Assembly (NCBI GenBank): GCA_002170885.2
Contig: NHHR02000013.1
Span: 15,074-79,073, forward strand
Origin: Rhizobiales bacterium TMED168
GTDB lineage: Bacteria; Pseudomonadota; Alphaproteobacteria; MED-G09
Reading direction: 5' to 3'
Length of the DNA stretch: 64,000 nt
Both the position numbers and the translations under genes were made by a program. A model generated the notes under the pieces. The model was not told the origin of the DNA. It was given only the letters and a program-made list of their open reading frames with translations, and searched no databases. Shown here in pieces: positions 1-7,721 of the stretch (position 1 is its first letter; each line of letters begins with the position of its first letter).

Positions 1-273
1 AATATAAGGTCAAGTAGCGAGCCATTTGCATTACTTATTGCTCAAAAATCATGCGATTTATATAAAACTGATTGGGCAATCGGTGAAAGTGGTGCAGCTG
101 GTCCAACAGGAAATGGATATGGCGATCCTCCAGGATATTCGTGTTTTGCTATTGCTGGCAAGCAAGAAAAAACCTCCCATATATATACTGACTCGAAGGT
201 AAGAGTAGAAAATATGCAGGCTTTCGCAAAAGCTTCTTTAGAGCAATTTTTAAATATTCTAAAAACTAATTAG
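1..273 (+). CDS. CinA-like C-terminal domain protein (3' part)
   Basis: The reading frame is open from the first base and ends at TAG 271-273, so only the last 90 residues are present and the start lies outside the window. The segment GESGAAGPTG followed by a Gly/Asp/Pro-rich turn is the typical core of the CinA C-terminal (nicotinamide-nucleotide amidase-like) fold. That family deamidates NMN in some bacteria, but several stand-alone relatives have no proven activity. The N-terminal competence-damage half cannot be seen. The last 8 bp overlap the convergent regA gene. The family call is fairly secure; the substrate is not. Confidence 0.65.
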   Translation, partial: NIRSSSEPFALLIAQKSCDLYKTDWAIGESGAAGPTGNGYGDPPGYSCFAIAGKQEKTSHIYTDSKVRVENMQAFAKASLEQFLNILKTN

Positions 274-805
274 GGGCTCTCTTCGATAATATCCTTTGAA
301 GTGTTCGTCTGTGCATTTTCAATCTTCTTGCAGTTTCAGAAACATTTTTATCACATAGTTCATATACTCTCTGTATATGCTCCCATCTAACTCTATTAGC
401 GCTCATGGGTTCTTCTGGAGGGGAAGCTTTTTGGCTTGAGGGCGCAAAAAGTGCAGAACATATATCATCGATACCTGCTGGTTTTGATAAATAATCAATT
501 GCCCCAACTTTAATAGCTGATACGGCATTAGCAATATTACCAAATCCAGTTAGTATTACTGATCTAGATTTTGGATTTACTTTTTGAAGCTCTAAAATAA
601 CTTCAAGACCATCGCCATCATCTAGTCTTAGGTCAATTACTCCAAAATGAATATCATTTTTGCTAATAATTTCTTTAGCTTCAGCGACCGACTTTGCTAC
701 TAAAGTATTATGCCCTCTTCTTTCAAAAGCTCTTGAAAGTTGGTTTAACCATGTCTGATCATCATCTACTATAATAATATTTTTATCTGCTTCTAAGTCA
801 TTCAT
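266..805 (-). CDS. regA: RegA/PrrA/ActR redox response regulator
   Basis: A 179-residue response regulator with a receiver domain at about 10-120 (acidic pocket DDD near 14-16, phospho-acceptor Asp58, conserved Lys near 108) and a short Fis-type helix-turn-helix at about 137-179. The C-terminal run MHRRTLQRILSKRAP is the near-invariant recognition-helix signature of alphaproteobacterial RegA/PrrA/ActR. In that family the regulator controls respiration, cytochrome oxidases, carbon and nitrogen fixation and photosynthesis in response to redox state. It lies 29 bp downstream of the regB sensor gene on the same strand, so the two are probably co-transcribed. The length is normal for the family. 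Confidence 0.95.
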   Translation of the reverse strand: MNDLEADKNIIIVDDDQTWLNQLSRAFERRGHNTLVAKSVAEAKEIISKNDIHFGVIDLRLDDGDGLEVILELQKVNPKSRSVILTGFGNIANAVSAIKVGAIDYLSKPAGIDDICSALFAPSSQKASPPEEPMSANRVRWEHIQRVYELCDKNVSETARRLKMHRRTLQRILSKRAPN

Positions 806-834
806 AATATCTATATGGGTACTTTTTTTTAATT

Positions 835-2130
835 TTAAAGTCTTTTGCCAGTTGGTATCATAACAGATACAACTGCACCAGTCTCTGGAAAGGGTCTATT
901 ACTTGCTGTAATCTTTATCCCAAGCCTTTCAAGTAAAGTTTTAGAAATAAAAAAACCTAGACCTAACCCTGAACCCTTATCATCTTTTTGTAAATTTGAT
1001 CTAGTGGAAACATAAGGATCTCCTAGTCTATTTAAAATAGAATTTGAAAAACCTCTTCCGTTATCTAAAATTTCTAGTTCAATATTGTCGTGTTTATAAG
1101 ATACATTTAGTTCAACAATACTAGTAGTAAATTCAGCAGCATTTTCAACAATATTAGATAATCCTAGAAGTAATTCTGATTTTCTTAGTAATAGAAATTT
1201 TTTTAATTTAAGGTCATTATTTTGAAAATTAATAATAAACTCTATTCCTTTAGCTTTAATTAATTCACAAATTTCTTCCAAAAGAGCTTGTAATTCTATT
1301 TTTGTAATTAAGTCATCATCACTTGATGGCTTTTCCCCTAGAGAGCCAAGAATTGTTTTACACTTCTCGACCTCCTCAGAAAGAATAATTAAATCTTTTT
1401 TCGAACTTTCAGAAATATCGCTTTCATTCTTTAATTCATTTGCAATAAGACTTATTGTACCCAAAGGAGTTCCCAAATGATGGGCTGCAGCTGCGGCAAG
1501 TCCATCCAAAGATGATAGATTTTTTTCATTTACTAATAAATCTTCTGCGATTTTTAAAGCGGCTGATGTTTTTCTTGAGTCATCAGTTAGGCCGCCAGCA
1601 TAAAAAGTTAAAAACAAAATTGTAACAAATAAAGAGATCCACATACCAATTATAAAAATTAGAGGAATAGTTAAATCTAAACTTTCATTAACCAATGGAT
1701 AATTAAAAAAGCCTAGTATAGTGATTAAAAATATTGTTAGTACAATAAGTATTGATGTCGATCTTATAGGCAAGCTTGTAACAGTTATTGCAATGTGAGT
1801 TAAAAATAAAACAACAAAAGGATTTGAAAGACCTCCAGTAAAAAAAATCATCAAAGCAAGTTGTATAATATCTGCGGCAATAACAAATGTAGTTGAGGTT
1901 TCATTCAATCTATTATTAATTGAGTAACCTGGATAAAGTGCAAAATTTGAAATAGCTAAGGCCAAAATTGTAAGAGAAATCTCAACCAAAGGTAATTGAA
2001 AATTCATGAAATAATGCACAATAAAGCATGTAATAGTTTGACCTAAGACAGCTATCCACCTTAAATTTACAAGAGTTTTGACTCTTATCCCGAGACCTAA
2101 ACTTGATATATTTTCGTTTTTATTTTTCAT
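835..2130 (-). CDS. regB: RegB/PrrB/ActS redox sensor histidine kinase
   Basis: A 431-residue membrane histidine kinase. About six hydrophobic segments fill residues 20-180, followed by the kinase core. Three RegB hallmarks are visible: the quinone-site box GGLSNPF at 99-105, the H-box AAHHLGTPL with the phospho-accepting His at 217 or 218, and a Cys at 257 in the context EKCKTIL, which corresponds to the redox-active cysteine of Rhodobacter RegB. The ATP-binding G boxes (DNGRGFS, GSGLGLGFFI) are intact. The gene starts inside the last 11 bp of the upstream HAD gene (the string ATGAAAAATAA is shared) and is followed by regA. It should phosphorylate RegA when the quinone pool or the cysteine is reduced. 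Confidence 0.93.
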   Translation of the reverse strand: MKNKNENISSLGLGIRVKTLVNLRWIAVLGQTITCFIVHYFMNFQLPLVEISLTILALAISNFALYPGYSINNRLNETSTTFVIAADIIQLALMIFFTGGLSNPFVVLFLTHIAITVTSLPIRSTSILIVLTIFLITILGFFNYPLVNESLDLTIPLIFIIGMWISLFVTILFLTFYAGGLTDDSRKTSAALKIAEDLLVNEKNLSSLDGLAAAAAHHLGTPLGTISLIANELKNESDISESSKKDLIILSEEVEKCKTILGSLGEKPSSDDDLITKIELQALLEEICELIKAKGIEFIINFQNNDLKLKKFLLLRKSELLLGLSNIVENAAEFTTSIVELNVSYKHDNIELEILDNGRGFSNSILNRLGDPYVSTRSNLQKDDKGSGLGLGFFISKTLLERLGIKITASNRPFPETGAVVSVMIPTGKRL

Positions 2131-2752
2131 TTAATTTAATATAATTCTTTACTTCTCTGATCGCATCATCTGGATCTATTACCTTTATTGTCGTCATACC
2201 AATTTTTCTAGCTGGTTTTAAATTTATTCCCAAATCGTCAAGGTAAATACATTCTGTTGGATCAACACCTAGGGCATCACATGACATATAATAAATTTTA
2301 GGATCAGGCTTCCTGAGTCCTACTTTTGAAGACTCAATTATATGATCAAAAATTTCCATTACTTTTGAGGCATCATTCAAGTGGTTAATCCTTTCTTTTT
2401 TATCATTTTGAATATTATTAGTAATACAACCCAGCTTAAAATTATTTTTTAAAAGTAAAAGAAAATCAACCATTGATTCTCTAATTTCACCAGATAATAA
2501 TTTTACAACTTTTTTTCCAGAAATTTCATATCCTCGCTTTTTAGACTCAATAGAAAATAATTCATCAAATTCATCTAGACCAATATCATTTCTCTCAAAT
2601 TTTGCCCATGCATTATTGTTAGGATTTTCAGAATTAATAGACCTAATTATATCTTTGGGAAAATTATTGCTCAACTCAAATTTATTAAATGCCTCAAATG
2701 GACTGGATGTAATTACTCCGCCAAAGTCCCAAATAATTGCTTTATAATTCAT
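2120..2752 (-). CDS. HAD-superfamily hydrolase (subfamily IA)
   Basis: A 210-residue haloacid dehalogenase-type phosphatase. Motif I is WDFGGVITS near the N-terminus, motif II is the CITNN segment, Lys sits in the GLRKPDP context, and motif IV is YLDDLGINLKPA. The HAD fold acts through the first Asp of motif I on small phosphorylated molecules; the substrate here cannot be predicted. I start at the ATG at 2752 because GGAG lies six bases upstream; an in-frame TTG 12 bases earlier forms part of that ribosome binding site. It is the first gene of a HAD-regB-regA unit with overlapping reading frames. A link to redox signalling is only positional. Confidence 0.85.
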   Translation of the reverse strand: MNYKAIIWDFGGVITSSPFEAFNKFELSNNFPKDIIRSINSENPNNNAWAKFERNDIGLDEFDELFSIESKKRGYEISGKKVVKLLSGEIRESMVDFLLLLKNNFKLGCITNNIQNDKKERINHLNDASKVMEIFDHIIESSKVGLRKPDPKIYYMSCDALGVDPTECIYLDDLGINLKPARKIGMTTIKVIDPDDAIREVKNYIKLNEK

Positions 2753-2839
2753 ATCTTTCTCCAAAAATTTATAATAACCTTCTTAAATATAACAGGCTAG
2801 AGTTGATTACAGAGTTTAAATACATAGAATGAAAAAATA

Positions 2840-3604
2840 ATGAAAAAAATTATATTACTATTATTACTTATTTTTCAATTTACTAATCTTAAAGCTAATA
2901 CCGAACTAAAGTATTCAGCTTATTTAGGTGGGTTTCAGGTAGCCAATATATTTTATTCAACAGGGTTAGAAAATGATAAATGGAAGATTAAAACTACTAT
3001 AACTGCATCTGGATTAGTTGACGTTTTTGTTAGTTTCACTTTTTCGGCTGAAAGTAGTGGTAAGTATATAAATGATAGATTGATTACCGATACCTATAAT
3101 TTCTCATACGAAATCAAAAATAAAAATAAATCAAGATTCGCAGAAATTCTTTATAAAAATGGTATACCAATATCAGTTACTGCTAAGCCAAAATATAAAG
3201 GTGAAGATATACCGACACCAGATTTCTTAAAAAAATATGGTGAGAAGTCAAGTGATCCAAATAGTGCTTTCGTTGTATCAAATAAGCTTGCCAATCCCTG
3301 TTTAGAAAATAGTAGAAGTTTTGACGGAATAAGATCATATGAAATTTTGATGAGTGAAAAATCAAAAAAAAGCAAACTAACTATTGGTGATTTAGACTAC
3401 GATACTACTATTTGTCGTGGTTCATTTAACGCAATAGTTGGTTACAATGAAAGTAATTTTTTAGAAACTGCATCTGAAGAAAACGCTATAACATATTGGT
3501 ATTCATTTTTTGAAAAGGAAAAAATGTGGGTACCCATCAAATTTACAATTGATACACCTTTGGGGGCACTTGTGATTAAGGCCAAAGAAATAAAAAAACT
3601 ATAG
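2840..3604 (+). CDS. DUF3108 domain periplasmic protein
   Basis: A 254-residue protein with a clear Sec signal peptide at residues 1-19 (MKK, then a Leu/Ile-rich core, cleavage near LKA-N). The mature part shows the DUF3108 pattern: LKYSAYLGGFQVAN at the start, an ITASGLVDVFV segment, and a C-terminal WVPIKF plus LGALVIKAKEI strand pair. DUF3108 proteins are beta-rich, periplasmic or outer-membrane-associated, and of unknown function. The gene is followed immediately by a tiny open frame and a 2OG oxygenase gene on the same strand. The family call rests on the overall pattern. Confidence 0.75.
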   Translation: MKKIILLLLLIFQFTNLKANTELKYSAYLGGFQVANIFYSTGLENDKWKIKTTITASGLVDVFVSFTFSAESSGKYINDRLITDTYNFSYEIKNKNKSRFAEILYKNGIPISVTAKPKYKGEDIPTPDFLKKYGEKSSDPNSAFVVSNKLANPCLENSRSFDGIRSYEILMSEKSKKSKLTIGDLDYDTTICRGSFNAIVGYNESNFLETASEENAITYWYSFFEKEKMWVPIKFTIDTPLGALVIKAKEIKKL

Positions 3605-3612
3605 GATTAATT

Positions 3613-3660
3613 ATGAAATTCGAAAATATTCCTAAAAAAAAGAAACTTAAATTTTTATAA
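3613..3660 (+). CDS. putative 15-residue leader peptide
   Basis: ATG at 3613 sits six bases after AGGA, a good ribosome binding site built on the stop codon region of the preceding gene. It encodes a 15-residue Lys-rich peptide (MKFENIPKKKKLKFL) that stops at TAA 3658-3660, one base before the ATG of the 2OG oxygenase gene. The oxygenase has no Shine-Dalgarno of its own, so translation of this short frame may couple ribosomes to it. The peptide resembles nothing I recognise and may be chance. Confidence 0.3.
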   Translation: MKFENIPKKKKLKFL

Positions 3661-3661
3661 A

Positions 3662-4588
3662 ATGACTTTACCTATTATTTCAATCAATGAGTTTACTAAT
3701 AAAAAAATTAATATAGCCAATGATATTGGAAATAGTTGTAAGGAATATGGTTTCTTTATAATCAAAGATCACGATATAAAAATTACTGATATAGAAAATA
3801 TAAAAACGAAATCAAAAGCATTATTTAATCTCTCACTGAAAGATAAAATGAGATATCATCAAATAAAAGGTGGAGGTCAAAGGGGTTATACTCCATTTGG
3901 AATCGAAAAGGCAAAAGACTCAATTAATCCAGACCAAAAAGAGTTCTGGCATCACGGAAGATCAAATTGGAATAGCAAATTCAGGGACATAATGCCAAGT
4001 AACGAAAAAGTAAATCAGATTGAAAATTTTGATAAAAGTTTATGTCATTTTTATGAAAATTTAGATATTTTAGGGCAAAAAATTTTATCGTATATAGCTC
4101 TTTATCTTGGTCTGAGCTCAAAATGGTTCTATGAAAAAACTAATCAGGGGAATTCTATTTTAAGATTAATTCATTACCCTCCAAGTGATAAGGATAATAA
4201 TGGCCTTAGGGCTAGCCCACATGAAGATATCAATCTGATAACACTTTTATTTGGAACTCAGCAAGAAGGGTTAGAAATTTTAGACCAAGATAATAAATGG
4301 ATACCAATTAAAACTGACTCAGATATAGTTGTTTGCAATGTTGGAGATATGCTTCAAAGATTAACAAACAAAAAGTTTATCTCTACTACTCATAAAGTAG
4401 TAAATCCAAAATCTAATATAAAAAATATTTCTAGGTATTCTATGCCATTCTTTATTCATTTGAATCCTGATTTTTATATAGAAACCTTAAATTCTTGTGT
4501 AGATGATAATAGTCCTAACAACTTTCCAAATGGAATACTTGCAGATGATTATTTAAAAGAGAGATTAAAAGAAATAAACTTAAAATAA
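3662..4588 (+). CDS. 2-oxoglutarate/Fe(II) oxygenase, isopenicillin N synthase-like
   Basis: A 308-residue enzyme of the isopenicillin N synthase-like dioxygenase family. The N-terminal DIOX_N segment (LPIISINEF, then KEYGFFIIKDH) is followed by a jelly roll with the iron ligands His and Asp in SPHEDINLITLL and the distal His in STTHKVVNP. The 2-oxoglutarate-binding Arg-x-Ser is RYS before MPFFIHLNPD. All metal and cosubstrate residues are present, so it should be active. Such enzymes hydroxylate or desaturate small molecules; the substrate is unknown. It lacks its own Shine-Dalgarno and lies 145 bp before a TonB receptor gene, which may hint at processing of an imported compound. Confidence 0.85.
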   Translation: MTLPIISINEFTNKKINIANDIGNSCKEYGFFIIKDHDIKITDIENIKTKSKALFNLSLKDKMRYHQIKGGGQRGYTPFGIEKAKDSINPDQKEFWHHGRSNWNSKFRDIMPSNEKVNQIENFDKSLCHFYENLDILGQKILSYIALYLGLSSKWFYEKTNQGNSILRLIHYPPSDKDNNGLRASPHEDINLITLLFGTQQEGLEILDQDNKWIPIKTDSDIVVCNVGDMLQRLTNKKFISTTHKVVNPKSNIKNISRYSMPFFIHLNPDFYIETLNSCVDDNSPNNFPNGILADDYLKERLKEINLK

Positions 4589-4687
4589 TAAGTTGTAAAA
4601 AAGCAACAATTACCTTTATTTTGTAAATTACTTATTGTATTAAAGGAATCAATACATTAATATCAATTTTTTTAATCTAACAATCAG

Positions 4688-4702
4688 TAATAATAATAAT
4701 AA
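4688..4702 (+). repeat. (TAA)5 triplet repeat upstream of TonB receptor
   Basis: Five perfect TAA units, 31 bp before the start codon of the first TonB-dependent receptor gene. The same repeat with the same number of units occurs at 7470-7484 and 58286-58300, always in promoter-like DNA. Repeats of this kind can change length by slippage. Confidence 0.85.
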
Positions 4703-4733
4703 AGCATTGTTAACGTAGGGGAGACTTCTTATT

Positions 4734-7337
4734 ATGCGTTGGCACATCTATGCATTTACTTTTCTTTTAACCATCACGTCCTTATTTTTTGCTGAAAATG
4801 TTAAAGCACAAACAAGTAGTGAGTCATTTAATAATTACATTGAAGAAATTGTTGTGACCGCAACAAAAAAAGAGACAACTCTTCAAGATGCACCGCTAGC
4901 AATTTCTGTAATCGGTGTTGAACAAATTGAACAACTTGCGATCACTGATATTCTTGATTTGCAAAGTTCAGTTCCTTCATTAAAAATTAATCAACAGCAA
5001 TTTGCTAATCAAAATACCTTTTTAATTAGAGGATTTGGAAATGGAGCAAATAATCCTGGTGTTGAACCTGCAGTTGCAATAGCAATTGATGGAGTTATGA
5101 TTTCAAGAAATCAGTCAGCACTAAATGATTTAATGTCAGTTGAAAGAGTGGAAGTTCTTAAAGGCCCGCAATCTACATTATTTGGTAAAAGTGCCTCTGC
5201 TGGTGTAATAAGTATCACTACAAAAAAACCTGAAAATGAATTTTCTGCTAAAATTGAAGCAACCGCTGGTGACTACGGCCTCAAAAAATTTGGTGGGACT
5301 GTAACCGGACCAATAAGCAGCAACACCTCTTTTAGATTAACAGCGTCGTCTAATGAGAGAGATGGCTATGTTAAAAATTTGTATTTAGGAACTGAAATTA
5401 ATGACAGAGACCGTCAAGCAATTCGTGCTCAGCTTCTTACAGAAGTTAATGAAGATTTATCATTAAGACTAATTTTAGATTATGACACTGCAGATGAGCT
5501 TTGCTGTACCACCGCGTCTGTACAAAATGGTGGTGCAACTCTTGCAGGAGCATTTTTAATTGGGCAATTAGGAATGGGTACACAAACAATAATAAATCCG
5601 GTTAATCCTTATGGTTACGAAACATATTTAAATACAGACCCTACTGGAAAACTTGAAGGTAAAGGTCTGTCCTTACATGCTGACTGGGATCTTGGAGCTA
5701 TGGCTTTTAAGTCTATTACTGCTTATAGAGAAAATTCTCATGATGTAAATGGTGATGTAGACTTTAGTGCTCTTCCACTTCTAACCAATGGAATACGAGA
5801 TGAATTTGAAACTTTTTCTCAAGAATTTAGATTAAGCTCTCAAACTGAAGGTAGATTTCAATGGATGATTGGCGCTTATTATCAAGACGAGACAGTTAAT
5901 CATGATAGAGATGTTTTTTATAAAGAAAGTATTGGTAGTTTTGTTGATATTATTTTATCAGCTGTCCCTACTAGCCTTAATGAAATTGCTGGTAGTGTTG
6001 CGGTTGGTGCTCTTGCACAAATATCAAACTTACCTCCGGCAGTACAAGCCTCTCTTTTGGGAACTGCATTACCACCGCTAACTACAACTCAAATTGGTGG
6101 TGTTTTAGCTGGTGTTTCTACTGGAAGTCCTGCACTAGATGGAGGTATTGCCGCAATTATACCTGGTCTAGCCGCTCAACAAAGAGCAGGTTGGTATGGT
6201 TTAAATGACGGACTTCAGCATGAATATTTTGACATGGATAATGAATCTTTCAGTATCTTTGCTAATTTTGATTATGATATTAACTCAAGTACAAGAGTTT
6301 CTTTTGGAGTAAACTATACAAAAGATGAAAAAACAGTAGTCTCTGATGTTCAAATAAGTGATAACTTTGCAACAATTCCATTCGCACTTGATCCATCTAC
6401 TGCGCGTTTATCTGGATTTCAATTTTTTCCTCCATTCTATAATTATCCAAATGCTACAGAAGATGGAAAATGGGACTCAGATGATGTAACTCACTCTTTA
6501 AAAATAGTTCATGATATTGCTGAAAATTTATCAATTTATGCAAGCCACTCTTCAGGCTTTAAAGCATCATCAGTAAACCTATCTTCTAATGCAACAGTAT
6601 ATGCTGGCCTGCCAATGGATAATAGCCTTTACTTTGCAGGTCCTGAAGAAGCAGAAAATATTGAGTTTGGTGTTAAATCAATTTTTAGCAATGGTTTCCT
6701 AAATATAGCTTTTTTCCATATGACTGTGGATGGAATTCAATCAAACATATTTGTAGGCACTGGTTTTAATCTTGTGAATGTTGAAGAACAAACTCATAAA
6801 GGTCTTGAAATAGACTCTTTATTTTATATTACTCCTGATTTTTCTCTAACTTTTAGCGCCAGTCTCATTGACTCAGAATACGGATCTTTTGAAAAGGGTC
6901 CATGCGATGGAACTTTATCTCCACCAAAAGAGGATGACTGTCCTTTCGTTAATGGAGTGTTATCAAGATTTCAAGACTTTACTGGCAGGACTCCTGCAGG
7001 TATACCTGAGTTGGCCATAACAGTGTCTGGAATGTATACATTTGATTTAAGTAATTCTATGAATGGTTTTATAAGAGCTGAATATGTTTATGAAGATGAA
7101 ATACAGGCAACAGACGGTGTTCCAATTAGTTTAGCGCCAAGAAAAGTTGGAATGCTAAATACAAGTTTAGGAATCACAGATGATAATTCTGGTTGGAATC
7201 TATTATTATGGGGAAGAAATTTGAATGAAGATGAATTTATTCAAACAGCTTTCCCAGTACCTGGTTCACCTGGTTCTTTTGCGATATATCCAAATCAACC
7301 AAGAACATGGGGTCTGACGATAGGCAAACAATTCTAG
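4734..7337 (+). CDS. TonB-dependent outer-membrane receptor
   Basis: An 867-residue TonB-dependent receptor. A signal peptide (residues 1-25, ending VKA-Q) precedes a TonB-box-like segment IEEIVVTATKKE, a plug domain at about 45-165 (LQDAPLAISV, then RVEVLKGPQSTLFGKSASAGVI), and a 22-strand-type barrel ending in the aromatic C-terminus GLTIGKQF. It has no N-terminal signalling (STN) domain, so it is unlikely to control its own sigma factor. A long, very hydrophobic Ala/Leu/Gly-rich stretch at about 405-490 should form a surface loop. The substrate could be an iron chelate, a vitamin or a hydrophobic compound. AGGGGAG provides the ribosome binding site, and a hairpin terminator follows. Confidence 0.93.
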   Translation: MRWHIYAFTFLLTITSLFFAENVKAQTSSESFNNYIEEIVVTATKKETTLQDAPLAISVIGVEQIEQLAITDILDLQSSVPSLKINQQQFANQNTFLIRGFGNGANNPGVEPAVAIAIDGVMISRNQSALNDLMSVERVEVLKGPQSTLFGKSASAGVISITTKKPENEFSAKIEATAGDYGLKKFGGTVTGPISSNTSFRLTASSNERDGYVKNLYLGTEINDRDRQAIRAQLLTEVNEDLSLRLILDYDTADELCCTTASVQNGGATLAGAFLIGQLGMGTQTIINPVNPYGYETYLNTDPTGKLEGKGLSLHADWDLGAMAFKSITAYRENSHDVNGDVDFSALPLLTNGIRDEFETFSQEFRLSSQTEGRFQWMIGAYYQDETVNHDRDVFYKESIGSFVDIILSAVPTSLNEIAGSVAVGALAQISNLPPAVQASLLGTALPPLTTTQIGGVLAGVSTGSPALDGGIAAIIPGLAAQQRAGWYGLNDGLQHEYFDMDNESFSIFANFDYDINSSTRVSFGVNYTKDEKTVVSDVQISDNFATIPFALDPSTARLSGFQFFPPFYNYPNATEDGKWDSDDVTHSLKIVHDIAENLSIYASHSSGFKASSVNLSSNATVYAGLPMDNSLYFAGPEEAENIEFGVKSIFSNGFLNIAFFHMTVDGIQSNIFVGTGFNLVNVEEQTHKGLEIDSLFYITPDFSLTFSASLIDSEYGSFEKGPCDGTLSPPKEDDCPFVNGVLSRFQDFTGRTPAGIPELAITVSGMYTFDLSNSMNGFIRAEYVYEDEIQATDGVPISLAPRKVGMLNTSLGITDDNSGWNLLLWGRNLNEDEFIQTAFPVPGSPGSFAIYPNQPRTWGLTIGKQF

Positions 7338-7361
7338 TATAAAATTATAATATACAATATT

Positions 7362-7389
7362 AAAGGCGGCTTAATCAGTCGCCTTTTTT
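7362..7389 (+). terminator. intrinsic terminator after first TonB receptor
   Basis: A stem of AAAGGCGGC pairing with GTCGCCTTT (one G-T wobble), a seven-base loop, and a run of Ts, beginning 25 bp after the stop codon of the receptor gene. Confidence 0.85.
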
Positions 7390-7469
7390 ATTTCCCTTTA
7401 TTATTAATATAAATAGTAATTATTTAGTTGATAAATATTTAAAATTTTGTAATATTTTATTACCATAGA

Positions 7470-7484
7470 TAATAATAATAATAA
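7470..7484 (+). repeat. (TAA)5 triplet repeat in the inter-receptor region
   Basis: Five perfect TAA units, identical in unit and copy number to the repeat before the first receptor gene. It is followed directly by the inverted repeat ATTTCAT-TTAATT-ATGAAAT (7484-7503) and then by a G-rich AGGGGAG-like segment resembling the leader of the first receptor. Confidence 0.8.
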
Positions 7485-7606
7485 TTTCATTTAATTATGA
7501 AATATGGTGGGGGGAGATTAAGCTTTAAATAGCTTTAAAACCCATTTACGTAGTGTATCAAAGTTAACAAGTATATGTTGTAATTAAGGTACACTACGTT
7601 TTTTTT
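7484..7606 (+). ncRNA. candidate small RNA or leader RNA with terminator hairpin
   Basis: This stretch of the 384-bp gap between the receptors has no open frame but is structured. A 7-6-7 inverted repeat lies at 7484-7503, a G-rich element (GGTGGGGGGAG) at 7505-7515, and a perfect 10-bp stem ACGTAGTGTA / TACACTACGT at 7548-7557 and 7590-7599, followed by a T run to 7606. The last element looks like an intrinsic terminator with a 32-base loop and no coding gene to terminate. A short transcript ending here is the simplest reading. Alternatives are a decayed receptor leader or a 5' attenuator of the next receptor gene. Confidence 0.35.
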
Positions 7607-7721
7607 CGCTATTTTTTTTAAAAAAATCATTGTCTTAATAAAAATTTGAATGCTATCCTCTAAATTGCCTATTTAAAAATAACAAATACGATAAAACGTA
7701 TGCAAGGGGGAGGCACTTATA

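Noticed and set aside
4589..4687. Terminator after the 2OG oxygenase gene
   Set aside because: Only a four-base GTTG/CAAC stem with an A-rich loop and no T run was found.
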